Source of the DNA: Paraescarpia echinospica | Taxonomy: Eukaryota > Annelida > Polychaeta > Sabellida > Siboglinidae | NCBI GenBank assembly: GCA_020002185.1 | Contig: CM034531.1 | Location: 89,306,288-89,370,287, forward strand | Direction of reading: 5' to 3' | Length of the DNA stretch: 64,000 nucleotides | Part shown: positions 58,873-64,000 of the stretch, one piece after another | Position numbering within the stretch: the stretch's first letter is position 1 | Layout: each line of letters starts with the position of its first letter | Program-made: the position numbers and the translations under genes | Notes under the pieces: generated by a model | Databases searched by the model: none | What the model was told of the DNA's origin: nothing | Seen by the model: only the letters and a program-made list of their open reading frames with translations

Positions 58873-61060
58873 GTATTTTAATTCAAACGGAAGTAATGTT
58901 TTAGTACATAGTTGTCCCAACAATCCTATAAACATGTGTATCGAAGATTACGTGTAAATGACTCAGACTCAAAATTAATACATCTTAGTAGTTTTAACAT
59001 GTGCTTGTCTATATATTATCATGTCACAAAACTATCTAGTGTCATGGTGAAAATTACGTAGGCCCTATCGTACTTATCATTGACGCGTTTTCTAAAATTA
59101 ACATACTGCAAAAGAAACCTACAAAATGAATACATGCTTTAATTAATCTACCATTGTCATGCTTTGGATGAATTATACATGGCAACTAAAATCAATATTG
59201 GTTTGGATAGTTCATTGCCTCCACGGGCCCCTTTTCTCTCAGCTGTATGAATGAGTACCTAACCATATACGAGTACAATAGTGGATATTTGTGTACGAAT
59301 AGTTTTTCCGGTTAGTTGCCCTGTGGTGACAGCAGCGGGTTTTACCTATTGGGTGGTCCATCAGTGTTTTCACTGCCGCCTGCTGCCACGACTAATTTCG
59401 TACCGGATATGACGTACGCATGTGGCGATAATTCTATACATACAGAGCATGGACGTCACCGCGTCGTGTAAAACACAGTGCTCGTAGGCCTACATAACTT
59501 TAGCATACAGTGGCAAACTGTATTTGTTTTGAAGGATGCGGTAGAAATAGAGCAGTCTACTTCCGCCGTGGCGCACAACGGAAGCTTGCTGGCCACGGAG
59601 CATTTCGGGACATGTCACAGGAAGTAAGCCCCAACCATAGTGATATCGCTTATTTACTCGTTACAAATTTATAAGTAGACTTCACCAAGAACCGCGTGAC
59701 TGGTAGAAACTGTTCCATGTGAAAAACAAACAATACAATATAGTTTCTACATTTTAATTGATTAATTTTATTTTTCCACGAAATGTTATACCGATTGATA
59801 AAAAAGGCACTGACAACAATAAGCCAGTCAGTTTCTTTGTCATGGTAATCAATATACCGAACCGAACGTTGAAAATAACTGGCAGTTGAATGAGGATGGC
59901 TTTTTGTTACCCAACCACTTACATGTAAACACCTGATGTCAATCTTGTCAAACGTACCTTCAACGTAACCCTAAACCTAACTAACCATAAAAAACCATTT
60001 GTACGTGCAGGGACAGGAAGAAACTCTGCCGAGTTGAAGAAGGCGGGTAAGCCATGGAAGAAATCTGCAAGCCAGCCACCCAACCTCAAAACTATGTTAT
60101 GGAAAGGAGGAGGTGTGATTTGTCAATTAAATGCTACGAACATCAAAAGAATCCTCTTGTACAAATAATACAGCCATCCAGGCCTGTCTGCACATTAATA
60201 ATTAACGCCCAATTATATGACCAATAATTAGTATTAATGTCACATTCCCATAAAGCGCACTTTCGTCAACTTAAACCCATTCGACGTAACGTTTTTTCCG
60301 TCGAAGTTCGCAAACAATCCTTCCCGCAGCTCGCCTTGTCATCGTCGTCATCGGCAGTCCGTCGGCCAAGGGTCGGTCGTGTGCCCTCATGTAACTCAAG
60401 AGCCCGATTCTTGTTCTCCAGTTCTTCGTGTAGTGAGGATAGGATGTTCCGGGTAAATGTACAATGAGAGTTGCGATAAAACCACTGACCTCCATACCTA
60501 TAATTATTATGTATAGACTAGTGGATGAAACCCGGGCGTACATGCTCTCCGACGTCGTTAGAAAAATGCACGTTTAAGTGGTTAATAGGACAAATTTATT
60601 TACCAAGTAGATGAATAATTAAATATACATATGTAGCCTACATCTGATGAATTACCTTTTTCGACTAGTGAGGAATTTAACTTAAATAGAATATGAAAAA
60701 GAGCAACCCGTACAGTGACGTCATCGCGTAAGCACAACGTCATTTTACGTCGCTGTGCAGCTGCGATGCATGTAGTGACACGCGCCAGTTACACGTGTTT
60801 ACGGAAGAAGATATTAAATAAATATGCCGGATACGGTCGAATACCTTGGGGGACTATTCGTCCGGATACGAATAGTCCCCCAAGCACATGGTCGCCTATA
60901 CGCTATTTGACCAGATAAACACGCTATGCCAGCTTATATATGCCGTTTGACCGGATAAATAAAAGGTTATTTACGTAAACATGGATTACCATTGACAAAC
61001 TCGCGCGAAACACTACTTATCAACAATCTATGTATTCCATGACGTATCAGAGCATCTGAA
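58873..61060. other. downstream flank, no supported gene
   Basis: It contains a third SINE fragment (59238-59307, with CAGCTGTATGAATGAGTACC) and the perfect foldback at 60845-60884. No coding evidence. Confidence 0.5.
60845..60884. repeat. perfect 17-bp foldback
   Basis: CTTGGGGGACTATTCGT (60845-60861), loop CCGGAT, exact reverse complement (60868-60884). Confidence 0.9.
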
Positions 61061-61605
61061 TTAGTCTTGATTCAAATGCTTTGGACATATTTGATTGCAT
61101 GTATACGTTATTTCATAGGACAGGACCGTGTCCAGTACAGCGACATACTGGACCGCGCTAGGATCCCCAGCATGTACTCACTGCTGAGCCAAATAAGTAT
61201 CCGCTGGCTGGGCCACATACGGCGCATGGAGAACGGCCGCTTGCCGAAAGCTAGCTAGCTGGTGGGACGCCCAGCCCTCAGATTCAAAGACGTCTGCAAG
61301 CGCAACATTTAGCTCTGAAGACTGGGAAGCAGTTGCCGGAAATCGCACTGCTTGGCGTCAGACTGTATACACAGACATTGGATGGGCTGACGGAAAGAGA
61401 CATCAGTATGCGGATGAGAAGAGGATGCGGCACAAACAACAAGCAGCACTACCACGGTCATCCTGTTCCGTCTGCTCTGGCTGCGGCAGGGACTGTCACT
61501 CTCAAATCGGACTGCACAGCCATAGCGGACGCTGCCACATTTCCAGAAACTTACAACAGGGCGCATCAGCTTCGTCTCTCGAGACTATGCTTTGCCTACT
61601 ATAAC
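61060..61605 (+). pseudogene. LINE C-terminal fragment with zinc-knuckle
   Basis: DRARIPSMYSLLSQISIRWL, GHIRRMENGRLPK, then GRPALRFKDVCKRN and, in another frame, VCSGCGRDCHSQIGLHSHS, a CxxC...H-type finger. This is the familiar C-terminal end of RTE-like endonuclease-RT proteins abundant in invertebrates. Broken by stops and shifts. Confidence 0.75.
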
Positions 61606-62810
61606 TAAGAGTCCACCAGGCTTTTCGAGCTAGCGTATCCGAACGAATAGCCACTCCGGTTCAGTAAAGGCTTCCCTCTCCGGGGATGTCGATCGCCTCA
61701 TTTATTTTCCTCCTGTGCCAGTTCTCCTTGCTACCTATAATTTTGACGTCCTTCATTCCTGCTCACACTCGTGTCATATTACATATGTATCGACGCAATA
61801 TTCCTCCGATGTAAATAAACCATTCAGCCTACGTGATTGACCATCGACGTTTTCAAGTCGAATACAACGCCGATGTTTCTGGCAGTAGGACTTGGCGTAA
61901 TGCCGCAGAGTTGATTTTTGTCACAAAGCTGTTGGGTTTCGCTTGATTGTTTCGTGATGCTAACACAAGTGCGACCGTTTTGCAATCGTTCACTGTTACT
62001 AGTTTTACACCTTTCCGCGCGCGGGTGTCACTGTTGTAATACTTAATTTTACGTAAAGACAAAAATCACTCATTTAATATATAATTGGATATCATCAGCG
62101 TAGAGATGGAAGCTCAGGTTGGGTCGTCTGATGATATCATCGATAGAAGCTGTGTAAATAGAGAAAAGTAGAGACACAGAAGCATTTGCTATGTTCAAAC
62201 GGCACTAGCTCAAAAAGTAAACAAAGTTCGTGCGTGCATCCAGCAAAGCATTTGTAGATTAGATTATTATCTTTACGGTGATATAAAAATATTAATTTCA
62301 AGCACGGCCTGAACCGCCAACCCACATAGATGCGCGCCATGCTAAATCCTAGCGGTGCTACCTGCGATGTCGTCACCACAACCGCTAGGTGTCGTAACAA
62401 ATTGTGTAAAAATGTACAGAAAAGCGCGACCAAAAGGAGCCTTGAAAAGGGTGACGAAGGGAGTTAAAAATTTGATGAATATCAGGACTCTAATTTTAGA
62501 TTACAATTCATTCAGATTGGGAATGAACAAGTTTCATTTCGCTTAGTCCTTAACATGTGGCAGTCTTGTTCACTCAAGGTTGCCTGTATCTTTCGGAAGA
62601 TGCTCTAAAAGTCGTATTCCTTCTAACATGTCGATGCCAGGGGAACTCAAACAAATATGTTTTACAGAGAAATGGAATACCGTACGGACATTTATCAGCT
62701 GGTGTAGAAATCATTGATCTGACCATGGAGAAATAAGTTTATTTTAAGTGCTACGAACGTTTTGTCTGTACGGTACAGATGGCATAAATACTTTAGATTT
62801 GAATGAGTTT
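61606..62810. other. no supported gene
   Basis: Short frames on both strands only. Confidence 0.5.
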
Positions 62811-62814
62811 TTTT

Positions 62815-63775
62815 TTTATCTAGGTCTGTTTGAGTGTATGTCTTGGTTTGTTCTCTCTAGGTCTGCATGAGAGTCTTTCTCAGTCTGTTCTTTATGTCTA
62901 TACAAGTGTCAGTCTCAGTATGTTCTATATATGTTTGTACGAGTGTATATCTTAGTTTATTCTCTCTAGGTTTGTATTAGTGTCTGTCTTAGTTTGTTTT
63001 CTCTACATTTCTATGAGTGTCTGTCTCAGTTTGTTCTCTCTGTCTGTATGAGTATCTGTCTCTGTTAATTATCTCTATGTCTGTAAGAGTGTCTGTCCTA
63101 GTTTGTTCTATCTAGGTTTGTACGAGTGTCTGTCTCAGTATATTCTCTCTAGGTCTCTACGAGTGTGTGTCTTAGTTTGTTTTCTGTGTCTGTAGTGTAT
63201 GAGTGTCTGTCTCAGTTTGTTCTCTTTAGGTATGTACGAGTGTCTGTCTTAGTTTGTTCTCTCTAGGTTTGTACAAGTGTCTGTCTTAGTTTGTTCTCTC
63301 TATGTCTGTACGAGTGTCTGTTTCAGAGTGTTCTCTCTATGTCTGTATGAGTGTCTGTCTCAGAGTGTTCTCTCTATGTTTGTATGAGTGTCTGTCTCAG
63401 AGTGTTCTCTCTGTGTCTGTCTCAGTTTGTTCTGTCTGTATGAGTGTCTGTCTTAGTTTGTTCTCTCAATGTCTCTATGAGTGTCTGTTTCAGATTGTTC
63501 TCTCTGTCTGTATGAGTGTCTGTCTCAGACTGTTCTCTCTATGTCTGTATGAGCGTCTATCTTAGTTTGTTCTCTTTAGGTCTCTATGATTGTCTGTCTT
63601 AGTTTGTTCTCTAAGTCTGTATGAGTGTCTATCTTAGTTTGTTTTCTCTACATATGTACGAGTGTCTCTTAGTTTGTTTTGTCTGTCTGAATGAGTGTCT
63701 GTCCCAGTTTTTTTTCTCTATGTCTGAATGAGCTGAATGAGTGTCTGTCTTAGTTTGTTTTCTCTATGTCTGTCA
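62815..63775. repeat. ~37-bp minisatellite, about 26 copies
   Basis: The unit TATGAGTGTCTGTCTCAGTT plus TGTTCTCTCTATGTCTG varies in length by a few bases. Open frames here are repeat artefacts. Confidence 0.93.
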
Positions 63776-64000
63776 AGATAATAATGTAGCCATTAAAGGA
63801 CACGTAAATATAATTTGTAATATGCATTATACATTTTATTATATGATATATGTACAGAATTGTAGTGAGTTCATATTTCAGGAGACATCAGCTCAAAGCA
63901 GACTCAGACTCTCATACACTGAGCAGCTTCCTACAGTCCAGATGGAATGTCGTCAATGAACAATTTTCAACAGTCTAGACAGAGTGAATCCACATCACTG
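63776..64000. other. right edge, no gene
   Basis: No recognisable feature. Confidence 0.5.

Noticed and set aside
60237..60543. Overlapping 76- and 90-codon frames on opposite strands
   Set aside because: No domain, splice or start support; likely chance.

Overview
The window is eukaryotic, AT-rich and repeat-laden, with spliced genes, several non-LTR retrotransposon clades, long micro- and minisatellites and one 1000-N scaffold gap. The mix (CR1, L2, RTE and jockey-like LINEs, a tRNA-type SINE, immunoglobulin receptors) suggests a marine invertebrate, perhaps a mollusc or other lophotrochozoan. This is an inference; nothing seen fixes the species.

The main host content is on the + strand: the exons of a cell-surface immunoglobulin receptor spread over about 51 kb. 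They are a signal-peptide exon (7304-7361), a V-type Ig domain split in two exons (13855-14066, 35272-35365), a second Ig domain split the same way (36809-37017, 53535-53628), a C-terminal hydrophobic exon (54150-54270) and a terminal exon adding three residues (58396 onward, poly(A) signal 58846). All splice phases agree (1,0,1,0,1,2) and the predicted product is about 265 residues. A second pair of exons (27102-27192, 27433-27616) lies inside the first long intron interval. It encodes a different transmembrane segment and a 60-residue cytoplasmic tail with ITIM-like tyrosine motifs. Most likely two tandem paralogues are present, one with a long signalling tail and one tailless, and some exons of one copy are missing or lie in the gap. 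A single gene with alternative 3' ends is also possible.

The introns and flanks are filled with mobile DNA. Four CR1-type LINEs are present: copy 1 (+, 2620-7046), copy 2 (-, 16798 to the gap), copy 4 (+, 31018-35114) and copy 3 (-, 50021-52865). Copies 1 and 3 form one subfamily, copies 2 and 4 another. Copies 2 and 4 show that ORF1 (N-terminal zinc finger, basic repeats, SGNH esterase) meets ORF2 (endonuclease plus reverse transcriptase) at a canonical T TTA AAC slippery heptamer followed at once by the ORF1 stop, with ORF2 in the -1 frame and no ATG. Nested insertions are clear: a 1557-bp LTR-like element with a 5-bp target duplication inside copy 1, copy 3 inside a jockey-like element, and copy 2 inside an L2-like element. 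Other debris includes RTE-like, L2-like and L1-ORF1-like fragments and two pseudogenes of a PIN/FEN-like multicopy family, one broken by inversion.

Tandem repeats include (CA)n, an inverted pair of GTGTGC/CACACG tracts, a 39-bp repeat open on both strands, a GA tract, a 2.1-kb 23-bp minisatellite that runs up to the last splice acceptor, and a 37-bp minisatellite at the right edge. No rRNA, functional tRNA or CRISPR array was seen.
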